Shown here in pieces: positions 26,975 through 36,049 of a DNA stretch of 64,000 nt. The notes below the pieces were generated by a model. The model made no database searches. It had not been told where the DNA came from and saw only the letters and a program-made list of their open reading frames with translations. Within the stretch, counting starts at the first letter, position 1. Each line of letters starts with the position of its first letter. Location of the stretch: contig NZ_CP075083.1 of NCBI RefSeq assembly GCF_023035295.1, forward strand, positions 1 to 64,000. Direction: 5' to 3'. Position numbers and translations under genes: made by a program. Origin of the DNA: Borrelia coriaceae (lineage in GTDB: Bacteria; Spirochaetota; Spirochaetia; Borreliales; Borreliaceae).

Positions 26975-28096
26975 ATGAGATCCAACATTTTAAATAATAT
27001 TTTCATTACATTTGCTTTAACAGTAGTTATGTTCACAAGCTGTGACTTAAAGAAGATGGGAAAGCCAAACACTCTTAGAAAACCACAAATAGCTCAAGGC
27101 GATGATGCAAAAAGCCTAACTCTAAGTACACAATTGCCTAATATCAATATTACATTGATAAAAAAATTAAAAAATGAACAACCAATGGAAATAAAACATA
27201 ATAAACAAACAGCAAAAGATGAAGCAATAAAAGCAATAGAAGTAAAAGATGAAAATAAAACACAAGAAGAAGCAAAAAATAAAAAACAAGAAATAAAAGA
27301 TGAAAATATAACACCAGAAGAAACACAAGATGAACAAACAGCACTTGAAAAAGAAGACATGCTACCTACACAAAATGAAAGCTCAACTCAAACACAACAA
27401 GCTCAAGAACAAAGACAATCACAAGAAAGTTCAAAAGAAGAAAATACAGTAGAATCAGAAGAAAACAGAGAAAAAAAAGAACTAATAGAGCAGATAATAC
27501 AAAAAACCCAAGAAGGGATAAATTCAATAAAAGACTATAAAAATAATACTGAAAACGTTAACCAATATGGAATGCAATCCGGAGTATTTAAATACTTAAC
27601 CAATACTCAAAATAATAAAAACTTACAATCTCCTGAAAATAAAGAGATAAGAGAAATATTTTATTCATCATTAGAATGGAAAGAAGACAAACTTAAAACA
27701 ATTGGTGAAATCCTTAATAAACTAGCAATACACGGCAACAATCTCAATTTGACAAAAACAATCGTATTAACAGGAATAAATTACCCTTACTCAGACTTTA
27801 AGTGGATAATTAATCTAATACAAGACAAAAAAGATAATCTTAAGAATTTAAAACTTCAAGAATTAAAAGATATCAAACAAAATCTTTATGAAGTTTATGA
27901 ATTAAGAAACAAATGGATAACTACTATTACTAACATTATTCATGCGTATGATCATAATACTAATAACATAAAAAACAGCAATCAAGAATTGATCAAGTAT
28001 ACAAAATCTAAGTATGATACAGAATTGAAAAATGAAATTCCTAAACTTGAAAGCTTAGCTAAAAACATTGCAGATACTTTAAAAGTAAACTATTAG
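26975..28096 (+). CDS. PFam54-family lipoprotein with repeated charged stalk
   Basis: The protein has 373 residues. The ATG at 26975 follows GGGAGGAGAATCTCTG. The signal MRSNILNNIFITFALTVVMF ends TSC (Cys23). The stalk (about 60-175) contains imperfect repeats of a 17-residue unit starting KDEN (KDENKTQEEAKNKKQ, KDENITPEETQDEQ) and Gln-rich stretches, then SKEENTVESEENREKKELIE. The core has NQYGMQSGVFKYL, IREIFYSSLEWKEDKLKTIG and KKDNLKNLKLQELKDIK. It is the last gene on plus before the strand switch. Stalk growth by internal repeat duplication best explains its length. Confidence 0.9.
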   Translation: MRSNILNNIFITFALTVVMFTSCDLKKMGKPNTLRKPQIAQGDDAKSLTLSTQLPNINITLIKKLKNEQPMEIKHNKQTAKDEAIKAIEVKDENKTQEEAKNKKQEIKDENITPEETQDEQTALEKEDMLPTQNESSTQTQQAQEQRQSQESSKEENTVESEENREKKELIEQIIQKTQEGINSIKDYKNNTENVNQYGMQSGVFKYLTNTQNNKNLQSPENKEIREIFYSSLEWKEDKLKTIGEILNKLAIHGNNLNLTKTIVLTGINYPYSDFKWIINLIQDKKDNLKNLKLQELKDIKQNLYEVYELRNKWITTITNIIHAYDHNTNNIKNSNQELIKYTKSKYDTELKNEIPKLESLAKNIADTLKVNY

Positions 28097-28152
28097 TTAA
28101 AAATATTGACAAAGCTTTAAACTAAGCCTTTACAAATAAATAAGAAATTAGA

Positions 28153-28178
28153 GAGGCACTTATTGTGCCTCCTTTTTT
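28153..28178 (+). terminator. Rho-independent terminator at the strand switch
   Basis: A perfect GAGGCAC/GTGCCTC stem with a five-base loop followed by six T. It closes the plus array just before the end of the first minus-array gene. Confidence 0.9.
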
Positions 28179-28186
28179 ATTAATTT

Positions 28187-29071
28187 TTAATTACTTATTA
28201 TTCTCTTAATCAAATTCTTAAGCCTATCTAAAGCTTGGTCAAACTGTTTAAGCAACGGATTAATCCCTTTACTCTCATGATAGATATTTTGCAAATGCAA
28301 CAATATTGTTGGTATATCATTTGTACTAGCCGCGTCTTCTATATGCTTTTTAATATTAAGTAATATGCTTGCCCGAGCATTAATCAATGTACGTAATTGC
28401 AATGTAATATTTTTTATTTCATCTTCAGTTGACAATTCTTTAAGTTTTCCCAAAACATCATTACTTAAATACATCTGACCATCTCCTCTAGAAACAATTG
28501 CAACCTTACTCAAAACGCGCAGTACATCGCCCATAACTATTTTATAATTGAATTTATCATAATCCCAATTAAAAACTTTACCCTCTTCTATAATTAAACC
28601 TAATGAATCTAATATATTCTCCAAATGCTTAATACGATTAGCATCATACTCTAAACTCTCGTAAACATCATAATGTGTATTTGGATCGACCAAATATCCT
28701 AAAAATTCATTGAAAGGAATCTTGAATGAATGACCACTTTGCTCAAAGTTGACTCTTAAATTTTTAAGTGAATCACTAAATTGCCTCACTTCTGCCACCA
28801 ATATCTCATAAGGTGCACATACCGAATTAATATTATCTTTATCTGACTGATTAATACTATCTATATTCACCCGGTCAACAGGTAAGTCTGTTCTACCCTC
28901 TAACAAGCTTGGGTTCTCAAATATTTCTTTGCCACCGTTTAATTTGGGAGTTATTAAGCCATCAGGTATTATATGGTCTCTATTTTCACTTAATTTACCA
29001 ACCAATTTTTTATCCAAACCACAAGACACGATCAAAGTCAATATACAAAATGATATGCTAAATTTTTTCAT
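28187..29071 (-). CDS. Surface lipoprotein, minus-array family
   Basis: The protein has 294 residues. AAAGGAGATATTTTT precedes the ATG. The signal MKKFSISFCILTLIVSC ends at Cys17. The plan seen here defines the minus-array family: lipid anchor, variable polar linker, a first helix, an IPFxxF segment (KIPFNEFLGYL), a helix of the VYAxLGYD type (here VYESLEYDANRIKHLENIL), and two or three further helices including LINARASILLNIKKHI. The helix order and the (V/I)Yxx(L/I)xYDxxxI(x)xLxxI word resemble the RxxYLSLxYxxxxIxxLGxIL word of PFam54, so I infer a distant relation. It lies tail to tail with the plus array. Confidence 0.85.
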   Translation of the reverse strand: MKKFSISFCILTLIVSCGLDKKLVGKLSENRDHIIPDGLITPKLNGGKEIFENPSLLEGRTDLPVDRVNIDSINQSDKDNINSVCAPYEILVAEVRQFSDSLKNLRVNFEQSGHSFKIPFNEFLGYLVDPNTHYDVYESLEYDANRIKHLENILDSLGLIIEEGKVFNWDYDKFNYKIVMGDVLRVLSKVAIVSRGDGQMYLSNDVLGKLKELSTEDEIKNITLQLRTLINARASILLNIKKHIEDAASTNDIPTILLHLQNIYHESKGINPLLKQFDQALDRLKNLIKRIISN

Positions 29072-29218
29072 AAAAATATCTCCTTTTCAAGCTTTTACAC
29101 TATACAAATAATAATTAATCTTATATAATACAAATTACATTATAATAATAAATACATTATATATAATTTAAAGTTATCACAATTTTGTTTCGTCCATTCA
29201 TAACAAACAATGTTTAAA

Positions 29219-29244
29219 TATCAGCTTGATTCCTCAAGCTGATA
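29219..29244 (-). terminator. Hairpin downstream of the 29516-30577 gene
   Basis: A perfect 11-bp stem TATCAGCTTGA/TCAAGCTGATA has a four-base loop. The minus-strand tail is only ATTTA, so termination may be partial. It is directly preceded (reading minus) by the repeated 3-prime element. Confidence 0.6.
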
Positions 29245-29257
29245 GGTGGCTTAACCT
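29244..29257 (-). repeat. Repeated 3-prime element, copy 1 (short)
   Basis: On minus it reads AGGTTAAGCCACCT, a form of the AGGTTRAGCCACCACCT word also found at 33802, 36050 and, in opposite orientation, 32173. In each case it sits immediately before a hairpin. Confidence 0.7.
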
Positions 29258-29515
29258 TTTGTTTATATTGATTATATCTTTTAAAAAATTAACTACAAAC
29301 ACACCCTTACTAACTAATGATACAATTATAAACACATCTTTAAGCCTAAAATAATATTGAAAACCAAACAAAAATCCTAAGCGCATCTTATCTAAGCTCC
29401 TATCTAAACTAGTTTTTTAAATGTTCATGTTTATATCTCATCAATTTTAGATTAAAAAAATAATGCATAATAACTTAATATTGATAAAAATATTACCCAT
29501 TTCATTTAAATCACC

Positions 29516-30577
29516 TCACTTTAGATAACCAATTAAAAACCTCATTTCAAGTAAATTTTTTCGCAAATAGTCCACTTTCATAATTATCGGCTCTAAGCGT
29601 CCATTGCCTGTATTAACCATTGATCTCAATGGAGCCATCATCCGCTCTTTAGAACGATTATTCTCTTTATGATCTATTGCAGCATATAACTTATTGCGTA
29701 TTAAACCTATAATTTCTTTCCTTAAGATAATAAAATTATCTAACTTAACATCAAGCATACGAATACTTGAAGCAGATTTTTTACCAATTAAAGCTAAGTT
29801 TTCATCAGTCAAATTAATATTTAAGTTCTCAAAGGCATAAGCTGTAACACTACACAATATAGTAAATATATTTAAGACAAGCTGAGTCTCACTACCCAAA
29901 TATCTGTGATCACTCTCAGGTATTGATACGTCTAACTCTTTAACTAGCTTTTTTACAATTTGAATATCCCCAACATCATTATCCAAAGTGACATAAATCA
30001 TATTCTTTCTTTTTGAATGCTCAACATATTGTTCTAAGTCTCTAGAAACCTTCTGGCCATCAAAGAAAGAAACACTAGGATCAAATCCTACCCTCTCAGC
30101 CAAAGCTGAATCTAATACAGGATTAAGCAACTCCTTATAATACTCTACTCTCATAAGGAATGCTCTGTAAGCTTGTTCTTGTTCCGTTTTTTCAGCCTGA
30201 CTTATAATACTCCCCCTATTATCTATTTGACTCCCCTTATAATCTACTTCACTACCTTTATTAACCTCACTCTTTCTATTACCTACTGCACTACCATTAT
30301 CCTCACTATCACCATCTTCCTCTTGATTATCTACTCTTATAGGCATTCCAACTGTACTTTCTATAGTTGATTTAAATAATGGAGGGGATGGCTTAACTAA
30401 CTTATTTAAAGTTGCACTTATTGACCGATCTACTGTATTTGTTGACCGATCTACCGTATTTTTAGTAATCATCCTATCTAAATCTACATTCGGCTTTTGA
30501 TTAAATACATCAGGCTTACATGCCATCGTCATGATTATAATACTAATTAAACAGATTAACACACTACATGTTTTCAC
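29516..30577 (-). CDS. Surface lipoprotein, minus-array family, GTG start
   Basis: The protein has 353 residues. The start is GTG at 30577 after AAGGAGAAGTGA; there is no ATG at a suitable distance. The lipobox is TMAC (Cys20). A long tether of about 120 residues is rich in S, D, N and G. It carries the short repeats TVDRS (twice) and x-GSExD/GSQID (KSEVNKGSEVDYKGS), so it is likely flexible. The helical core has IYVTLDNDVGDIQIVKKL and FIILRKEIIGLIRNKL. Compared with its neighbours the core lacks the IPFxxF segment. The gene is followed by a repeat element and a hairpin. Confidence 0.83.
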   Translation of the reverse strand: MKTCSVLICLISIIIMTMACKPDVFNQKPNVDLDRMITKNTVDRSTNTVDRSISATLNKLVKPSPPLFKSTIESTVGMPIRVDNQEEDGDSEDNGSAVGNRKSEVNKGSEVDYKGSQIDNRGSIISQAEKTEQEQAYRAFLMRVEYYKELLNPVLDSALAERVGFDPSVSFFDGQKVSRDLEQYVEHSKRKNMIYVTLDNDVGDIQIVKKLVKELDVSIPESDHRYLGSETQLVLNIFTILCSVTAYAFENLNINLTDENLALIGKKSASSIRMLDVKLDNFIILRKEIIGLIRNKLYAAIDHKENNRSKERMMAPLRSMVNTGNGRLEPIIMKVDYLRKNLLEMRFLIGYLK

Positions 30578-30963
30578 TCACTTCTCCTTAATAATTATCA
30601 AAAAATAATACATAAATAAATTTGCAATTAATATAATTAATAAATCAACTTATAATTAAATCAATTTATAAAAATAATATTATTAAATAATTTATGAAAT
30701 ATAAGCAAATAAACTTGTAATAACAACATAAATGACTTAAAAGCCTCTATTTATAAGTTACAATTACAAGTATGTCTACAAAAATAATTATTTTTTACTT
30801 AAAAAAAGTCACGTAAAAATACGCAAATAAGTGAAACGTTTGAAATTAAATAAAATTAACTCTAATAATGAATAACCAACATTTTTAAATTTACCAGTAA
30901 AATTTTATCATTTTTAAATTAACACTTTCTTAAATAAGAAGACACGGATTGAGAAAATGTAAT
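30578..30963. other. Spacer without recognisable genes
   Basis: Very AT-rich. Minus-strand -10-like words are plentiful around 30600-30700. No open frame with a ribosome site was seen on either strand. Confidence 0.6.
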
Positions 30964-31875
30964 TTACAAATATAAAGGCCTCTTAGATATTACATCAAAA
31001 GCATCCAAACCCCTCTTATACTTAAGCTCCCAAAATCCTCCAGTAGACTCCTTCATATGCATAAATGCAGAAGCAGCTTCTCCATCCTTAGTGATCTTTT
31101 CAATTTCCTCTATAAGCTTATCTATATCACTCACACTTGCTGCTGCTACTACTATTTGGTCCTTAACCTTAGAAATAGCATCAGCCCTTGCCATCATTAT
31201 TGTATCTAACTGAGCAGACATTGCAATAAACTCATCTGCAGACTGAATGTCTGTTAAATTAGCCTCATCAAAACAATTATATAAAACCTGATAAGCATAA
31301 TGTGTAAGCTCAAATAAAACTAGACATAAATCAAAAGCAATAGATCCCTTTTCAATAAATATAAAATTTGCATAAACGTAATTTGCCAATTTTGCCAATA
31401 CTCCCAAATTTGACTGATCATCCTGAGAAACAGAAACACTAGCATTGTATAAAGCGTCAAGTATTACACTTAATTTCTCAATCAGATCAACGTCATGCTC
31501 AAGAGCCGTGTACACATAGTTTTGCTCATCTGGGGTCTCATACTCTGCTAACACGTTTAAAAGGAAATTCATTCTCTCTTCAAGCTCATCATTAAGATTA
31601 ACTTTCTTAATTTCACGTTCAAATTGTTTCTTATATTTATCCACGACTTGTCTAAATTCAATGTAAGCTGCATCTCTTGTCTTAGAAGATTGGGAAGCTA
31701 GAGGACCTTCAGGCTTTAATACTTCATTACCTTTACCTAAAGAATTTGTAGGTACAACAACCTCTGGTAATACTACTCTAGTTTGACCCGTACTGCTCGA
31801 AGTATCACTTACGTCTTGCTTGCAAGAGACAATGCCAACAGCAAATATATAAAAACCAATTCCAAACTTTATCAT
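30964..31875 (-). CDS. Surface lipoprotein, minus-array family
   Basis: The protein has 303 residues from the ATG at 31875. A longer frame begins at 31896, but its first seven codons are the AAAGGAG ribosome site. The signal MIKFGIGFYIFAVGIVSC gives Cys18. The short Ser/Thr/Pro linker is followed by a core with DELEERMNFLLNVLAEYETP and VYTALEHDVDLIEKLSVIL, then a four-helix remainder (MMARADAISKVKDQIVVAA). After the last helix an unusual tail (GGFWELKYKRGLDAF) replaces the normal terminal helix. CKQD directly after the lipobox is shared with several array members and gives the local consensus. Confidence 0.85.
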   Translation of the reverse strand: MIKFGIGFYIFAVGIVSCKQDVSDTSSSTGQTRVVLPEVVVPTNSLGKGNEVLKPEGPLASQSSKTRDAAYIEFRQVVDKYKKQFEREIKKVNLNDELEERMNFLLNVLAEYETPDEQNYVYTALEHDVDLIEKLSVILDALYNASVSVSQDDQSNLGVLAKLANYVYANFIFIEKGSIAFDLCLVLFELTHYAYQVLYNCFDEANLTDIQSADEFIAMSAQLDTIMMARADAISKVKDQIVVAAASVSDIDKLIEEIEKITKDGEAASAFMHMKESTGGFWELKYKRGLDAFDVISKRPLYL

Positions 31876-32172
31876 ACATAGTTCTCCTTTCTTCATCCTG
31901 TATCAATAACATTATCAATACTTAATCCATAATGTATAACAACATTTAAAACCATATACATACCACTATATTTAAAGATCAATGCATAAAAAGATGGGGC
32001 AACTCTACCACAAAGGCTAAAAGCAAATATACAGAAGAAAGAAACTATAAAGATCGTAAACCCACTTCCACTAAAAAACACATTAGTAAACTTATGTGAA
32101 TAATTCCATAAAATCTCTCATTGTGCTTCCTATTGCTTTTACGTAAAATTAAAAATTTAAATTTCCAAAGCC

Positions 32173-32224
32173 AAGCCACCACCTAATCCAGACTACCTCT
32201 TTAAAAAATGTAAACTGGTATTTT
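32173..32224 (+). repeat. Repeated 3-prime element with hairpin, opposite orientation
   Basis: Plus strand reads AAGCCACCACCTAATCC, then a CCAG/CTGG-based stem, then TATTTTTG. This is the arrangement seen after minus genes at 33.8 and 36.0 kb but facing the other way, with no plus gene in front of it. Confidence 0.6.
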
Positions 32225-32496
32225 TGTTACCAAACTCTATTCTTTTAAAAATACAAGATATATTATAATATATTATATCTTTGTATTTGTTATTATATAC
32301 GAATCATTATTAATCACAACTAATGTAAAAATTTTTAATTCGTTGTTTTACAAATTATCTTTACTAATTAACTCTCACAACTAATTAGCTCTGATATTGC
32401 CATCTATATAAACATCTTGCAAGCTCACATACAACTTTAGTATGCGGACTAACAAAAGCTTCAAACCCCTTTAAATCCAACTAAGATTACAACTGA

Positions 32497-32523
32497 AAAG
32501 AACACATCCTTCTTATAAGGATG
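32497..32523 (-). terminator. Hairpin terminator after the 32544-33476 gene
   Basis: Minus-strand CATCCTT-ATAAG-AAGGATG is followed by TGTTCTTTTC, 20 bases beyond the stop codon. Confidence 0.65.
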
Positions 32524-32543
32524 GTTCCATATAAACTCTATAC

Positions 32544-33476
32544 TCAATGATAAAATTCCAACTCTGGTGCTATATTTATAACTTTATACTTAATATCATT
32601 GCTTAAACCTTGCATATCAATAATGTTTGAAGGCTTACCATCAACTGCATAAGAATAAATTTTAAGATAAATAGGTGCACTACTCCCAACAATTGTCTCA
32701 GAAAATTTATTACGCATCTTTTGATTATCACCCAGTTTTGTTACTGTTGCTGCTAGTAATATTTTAATATCTTCAATCAACTCAAGCCTTTTTTTAAATA
32801 AGCAATCCAGCTTCTCTTGCAGATAAGCAATATCTTGTAGAGAGGCTTTATTTTCTAGTACATCTAAATGGTCAGGTCTTAAAATACCAATACCCTCATC
32901 CACAACGCTACGGACATGCACGAACATATCATGTATACAGTCAAGTAATTCCTCAGCATACATGGCGTCTAACCTTATAGCATTAGGTCCTGTTAATTCA
33001 TTTACTATTAACTGTACATGACTAATAGCACGAACGTCATACCCTAAAGCAGGGTAAATCATGTTCCTATCTTGGTGAATCTTAAAAGAATCTTCATTTG
33101 GACGAGCATCATACCAATCATTTGTAAAATGATCATGCACAAATGTAATTTGTGCATTAAAATAAGCAGAATTTTTCTCACCTTTCTCAAACTTATAGTA
33201 AGCATTTCTCAATGATTCATTAAACTTGGCTATCTTTTCTCTTAAAATATTAACAGCCTTAACTACTTGTACCTTCTCAGGCTCCTCTTCTACTAATGAT
33301 CCATCCCTCTCATCGCTATTCTCATCGCTATGATGCACTATGCTACCTATTTCGATCGGTGTAGGCTTTACAGAAACAACAGCACTACTACTTACGGGTA
33401 TACGATCAGGCGCACATCCAAACATCACAAGACCCAAGACACTCAATATAAATATGTGAAAAGATATTTTTATCAT
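32544..33476 (-). CDS. Surface lipoprotein, minus-array family
   Basis: The protein has 310 residues from ATG 33476, seven bases after AAGGAGAATATTA. The open frame extends six codons further only through the ribosome site. The signal MIKISFHIFILSVLGLVMFGC gives Cys21. An acidic linker (HSDENSDERDGSLVEEEPEK) precedes the core, which has AYYKFEKGEKNSAYFNAQ, IYPALGYDVRAISHVQLIV, MFVHVRSVVDEGIGILRPDH and FKKRLELIEDIKILL. The end (SNDIKYKVINIAPELEFYH) departs from the family. No second gene is close enough for an operon. Confidence 0.85.
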   Translation of the reverse strand: MIKISFHIFILSVLGLVMFGCAPDRIPVSSSAVVSVKPTPIEIGSIVHHSDENSDERDGSLVEEEPEKVQVVKAVNILREKIAKFNESLRNAYYKFEKGEKNSAYFNAQITFVHDHFTNDWYDARPNEDSFKIHQDRNMIYPALGYDVRAISHVQLIVNELTGPNAIRLDAMYAEELLDCIHDMFVHVRSVVDEGIGILRPDHLDVLENKASLQDIAYLQEKLDCLFKKRLELIEDIKILLAATVTKLGDNQKMRNKFSETIVGSSAPIYLKIYSYAVDGKPSNIIDMQGLSNDIKYKVINIAPELEFYH

Positions 33477-33749
33477 TAATATTCTCCTTATCATTTTTGA
33501 TCTCTATCTCTTTTTATCTCTAAACCATACTTTTATCTATACTCTAAACATATAGATATAGATAAAATCTAGGAATAATAGGTTGTAAACTACAATATAT
33601 ATCCATTAATTACATATAACAATAAAAATAAATTATATTTATTAAAAATAAATTATTTATTTTAAAACTTAATATATATCCCAAATTAGTAACAAATAAA
33701 TACAATTTATAAACAATTAAAATAATTTAACATGGTACGTTGATACAAT

Positions 33750-33797
33750 AAAAAAACAGTTTACATATCTAAATTAAACTTTAAAATATGTAAACTG
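33750..33797 (-). terminator. Rho-independent terminator after the 33867-34613 gene
   Basis: On minus, CAGTTTACATAT and ATATGTAAACTG form a perfect 12-bp stem around a 17-base loop, followed by GTTTTTTTA. The repeat element lies between this and the gene. Confidence 0.85.
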
Positions 33798-33801
33798 AAT
33801 T

Positions 33802-33831
33802 AGGTGGTGGCTCAACCTGTAATATTTATTA
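33802..33831 (-). repeat. Repeated 3-prime element, copy at 33.8 kb
   Basis: Plus-strand AGGTGGTGGCTCAACCT followed by GTAATATTTATTA. The same 30 bases recur at 36050 with one change. Confidence 0.85.
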
Positions 33832-33866
33832 CAATTAATAATATAAGACCTGCAACTAGGTTGCAA

Positions 33867-34613
33867 TTAATGTCGCTTATCAAGAGAATATACACTATCT
33901 ACAAATTTAAAACTCATTATTCTAAATTCTGTACATAAAACACAAACTCTACTAGAAGCACATTGAAAAGCATCAATCAATTCTAACGATTTTTTAATCT
34001 CATTTTCATCACTAAATAACACTGAATTATTTATTATGCCTTGAAGCAAGCTTACCATTTCCTGGCCTTTTTCAAGCATATCATCTAGTATAACTTTTAT
34101 TGAAATTAAACCTAAGACATCCTGTGATTCTTTAAGCATGCTCAAAAAATTATCAGAATCAATCCTATCTAAAGCATTAATTAAATTATCTCCAAACACA
34201 CTTAAATTATTCATTAACTCCAAAGCAAATTTATGATTATCATGACTTAAATCCTTTATTATTGATTTTAAGTTATTTAAAGTTTCTCTGTCATAATTTA
34301 GAGCAATTTGGATATTTTTGCTAAAATTTACAGAACTAACCTCTTCATACTGATTCATAGCAATAATTTCATCAACAAGTTCTTCAAGATCAAAATCATT
34401 AGGCACTTCAAGCTTATAATTTAATGACTCTTGAAGCAATCTTAAACTCGCAAGTAATTCAGCATAAGCTCTCTCTTCTTGCTCTTCTATTGACCTATTC
34501 ATACCTGTGTGACTTTCTAATTTATCATGAGATGCAGAAGAAAAAAAATTCTTCCCAAATCCACATCCTAACATTAACACATCCAGTAAACATACCATAC
34601 ATATTCTTTTCAC
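33867..34613 (-). CDS. Surface lipoprotein, minus-array family, cysteine-rich tail, GTG start
   Basis: The protein has 248 residues. GTG at 34613 is chosen because AAGGGGAATATTAAT leads directly to it and it gives a normal lipobox signal (VKRICMVCLLDVLMLGC, Cys17). An upstream ATG at 34631 is inside the ribosome site. The linker is short. The core has IQIALNYDRETLNNLKSII and a MLKESQDVLGLISIKVILDD helix. Near the C-terminus three cysteines cluster in CASSRVCVLCTEF, unlike other members, and could bind metal or form disulphides at the surface. Its signal peptide belongs to the (K/R)xCMV subgroup shared with genes at 38-41 kb. Confidence 0.82.
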   Translation of the reverse strand: MKRICMVCLLDVLMLGCGFGKNFFSSASHDKLESHTGMNRSIEEQEERAYAELLASLRLLQESLNYKLEVPNDFDLEELVDEIIAMNQYEEVSSVNFSKNIQIALNYDRETLNNLKSIIKDLSHDNHKFALELMNNLSVFGDNLINALDRIDSDNFLSMLKESQDVLGLISIKVILDDMLEKGQEMVSLLQGIINNSVLFSDENEIKKSLELIDAFQCASSRVCVLCTEFRIMSFKFVDSVYSLDKRH

Positions 34614-34970
34614 ATTAATATTCCCCTTCATACTCTATTGAATTAAACCCTAAACTTGATGTTACGCAGTACATTTTTAAATATATCTTTACGCTTATTA
34701 TAACATAATGACATTAATTAATAATATTAAATAACTAAATTTAAATCACAAATTACATTAAATTTTCTCTCTAAAGCTAAGATAAACAAAAATACAGCCT
34801 ACATCAGTATGTAGGCTTAATATTAATTAACTTAATATTTATTAACATCTATCTTAACATTTATTTATATATACTTATATGTACTTAACTTACCCTAAAT
34901 ACAAAGTGCTTAAAGACACAAACTTTAAATACAAAAGTATTGTGCAAATTCATGGCATTATATCTCTAGC
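34614..34970. other. Spacer with terminator
   Basis: It holds the hairpin at 34787-34817 and otherwise AT-rich sequence. A long plus-strand frame here is antisense to the following gene and is not a gene. Confidence 0.65.
34787..34817 (-). terminator. Rho-independent terminator after the 34971-35813 gene
   Basis: Minus-strand AGCCTACAT-ACTG-ATGTAGGCT is a perfect nine-bp stem followed by GTATTTTTG. It is some 150 bases after the stop, so a long 3-prime leader is implied. Confidence 0.8.
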
Positions 34971-35813
34971 CTATTTTATATCTTTCCCTCTCTTTATCTC
35001 TTTATTCTTACCTTTCTTCTTCAAACGCGCCTGCTGCTCTTTGAAATCATCAATCTTCTTCTTAATACTCTTCCTTAGACCTAACAGACTATCATTACCA
35101 ACCTCAATTACCCTTACAATCTCTCCATTCTTATCTAAAATAATATCCACTGCATTCTTAATTGATTCGCCCCCTTCTAAACCTTCCATATCCTTTAGTT
35201 TTTCCTTCAATAATTCAAGCACACGCTTCCTTTGTTCAAAAAATTTATCTAGATCAAAATTAATAGAATTGATAAGCTCTACATTACTGCTCTCTTGCAA
35301 CATATCTAAATTGACATTACTCAAAATCTCACCATCATCTTCAACAACATCACTAATGCAGCTTCCATTATCTCTTAAGAGTATCAACAAATTCTCAGCC
35401 AAATCCTTACCATCAGAAATATCAGAGTCTTTTAACAATGCATATATAATTTTTTTTACTACATCAAGACAAGAAATATCATAATTTAAGCCAAGGTAAA
35501 CACAATTCCTTGAGTAAAAATCATCTCTCTTAAAGTACAAATCAAAACCACTAAACATACTATTAAACATAGTTTGATCAAATTCTGCAGGCTTCTTTAC
35601 TGAATCCCTAAACAATTTTAAGCTTTCAAGCAATATGGTATAAGGCGTTTGTGGCACTGATTCTTCGTATACACTTAGGTAAGATAAACCAGGAGCACTC
35701 AAACCTCCTGTAAGACGATTAGTGGGCGTAGTAAATGGAACTGGAGCACTAGCTACACAACTTAGCAGCATTAACCCCAAAATACCAATTATAATCACAC
35801 CTATTTTTATCAT
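34971..35813 (-). CDS. Surface lipoprotein, minus-array family, lysine-rich C-terminus
   Basis: The protein has 280 residues; AAAAGGAGAATAT precedes the ATG. The signal MIKIGVIIIGILGLMLLSC gives Cys19. After a Pro/Thr/Ser linker the core has FDQTMFNSMFSGFDLYF, VYLGLNYDISCLDVVKKII, ENLLILLRDNGSCISDVVED and DKFFEQRKRVLELLKEKL. The C-terminal 40 residues are strongly basic (KKKGKNKEIKRGKDIK), unlike its neighbours. That tail could bind acidic host polymers such as glycosaminoglycans, an inference from charge only. Confidence 0.85.
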   Translation of the reverse strand: MIKIGVIIIGILGLMLLSCVASAPVPFTTPTNRLTGGLSAPGLSYLSVYEESVPQTPYTILLESLKLFRDSVKKPAEFDQTMFNSMFSGFDLYFKRDDFYSRNCVYLGLNYDISCLDVVKKIIYALLKDSDISDGKDLAENLLILLRDNGSCISDVVEDDGEILSNVNLDMLQESSNVELINSINFDLDKFFEQRKRVLELLKEKLKDMEGLEGGESIKNAVDIILDKNGEIVRVIEVGNDSLLGLRKSIKKKIDDFKEQQARLKKKGKNKEIKRGKDIK

Positions 35814-35993
35814 ATATTCTCCTTTTTTTTATAATATCTTTTTATCACTAATAATATCAATAATAAATGGAAACTACTTGAAACATTCATCTTATACAAA
35901 AAAAAATTCTAAATACAATACCTATCTGTAAAATTACATGACAACATAAAAAAATTAACTCGTTTGATTAACATATGAGTTATCATTTACTAT

Positions 35994-36046
35994 CAATAAA
36001 AAGCCAGCCTACGTCTTTAATTTACGCCTTAAAGCACGCAAGCTGG
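35994..36046 (-). terminator. Rho-independent terminator after the 36199-37131 gene
   Basis: Minus-strand CCAGCTTGCGT pairs with ACGTAGGCTGG (two wobble pairs), followed by CTTTTTATT. Confidence 0.8.
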
Positions 36047-36049
36047 ATC

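Larger units (their letters stand above)
29072..29515. other. Spacer with hairpin and repeated 3-prime element
   Basis: The spacer contains TATAAT-rich sequence near 29115-29165 (probable promoter area of the gene ending at 28187). It also holds the hairpin at 29219-29244 and one copy of the AGGTTAAGCCACCT element. No gene is seen. Confidence 0.6.
31876..32543. other. 667-base spacer with an orphan repeat element
   Basis: No convincing gene is seen. A hydrophobic 62-codon frame (31893-32081, minus) has no ribosome site. A copy of the 3-prime element plus hairpin lies at 32173-32224 in plus orientation, as if it once ended a plus-strand gene. A minus terminator lies at 32497-32523. Confidence 0.55.
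33477..33866. other. Spacer with terminator and repeat element
   Basis: It contains the long AT-rich promoter side of the preceding gene and, toward the next gene's 3-prime end, the 12-bp hairpin at 33757-33797 and the repeat element at 33802-33831. Confidence 0.7.

Noticed and set aside
27094..27360. Two Ser/Leu-rich minus-strand frames
   Set aside because: Shadows of the E/K-rich stalk of the 27.0 kb gene, in two frames at once, as low-complexity sequence produces.
12350..28096. vsp/vlp variable major protein genes
   Set aside because: No Vsp/Vlp leader or conserved ends are seen; the QFGM and YLSLxW words fit PFam54 instead.
31893..32081. Hydrophobic 62-codon minus-strand frame
   Set aside because: No ribosome site, a non-ATG start, and it runs into the ribosome site of the next gene. 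The hydrophobicity is expected from T-rich sequence.
34879..35484. 201-codon plus-strand frame
   Set aside because: It overlaps almost completely the minus-strand lipoprotein at 34971-35813, which has leader, lipobox and ribosome site; the plus frame has none.
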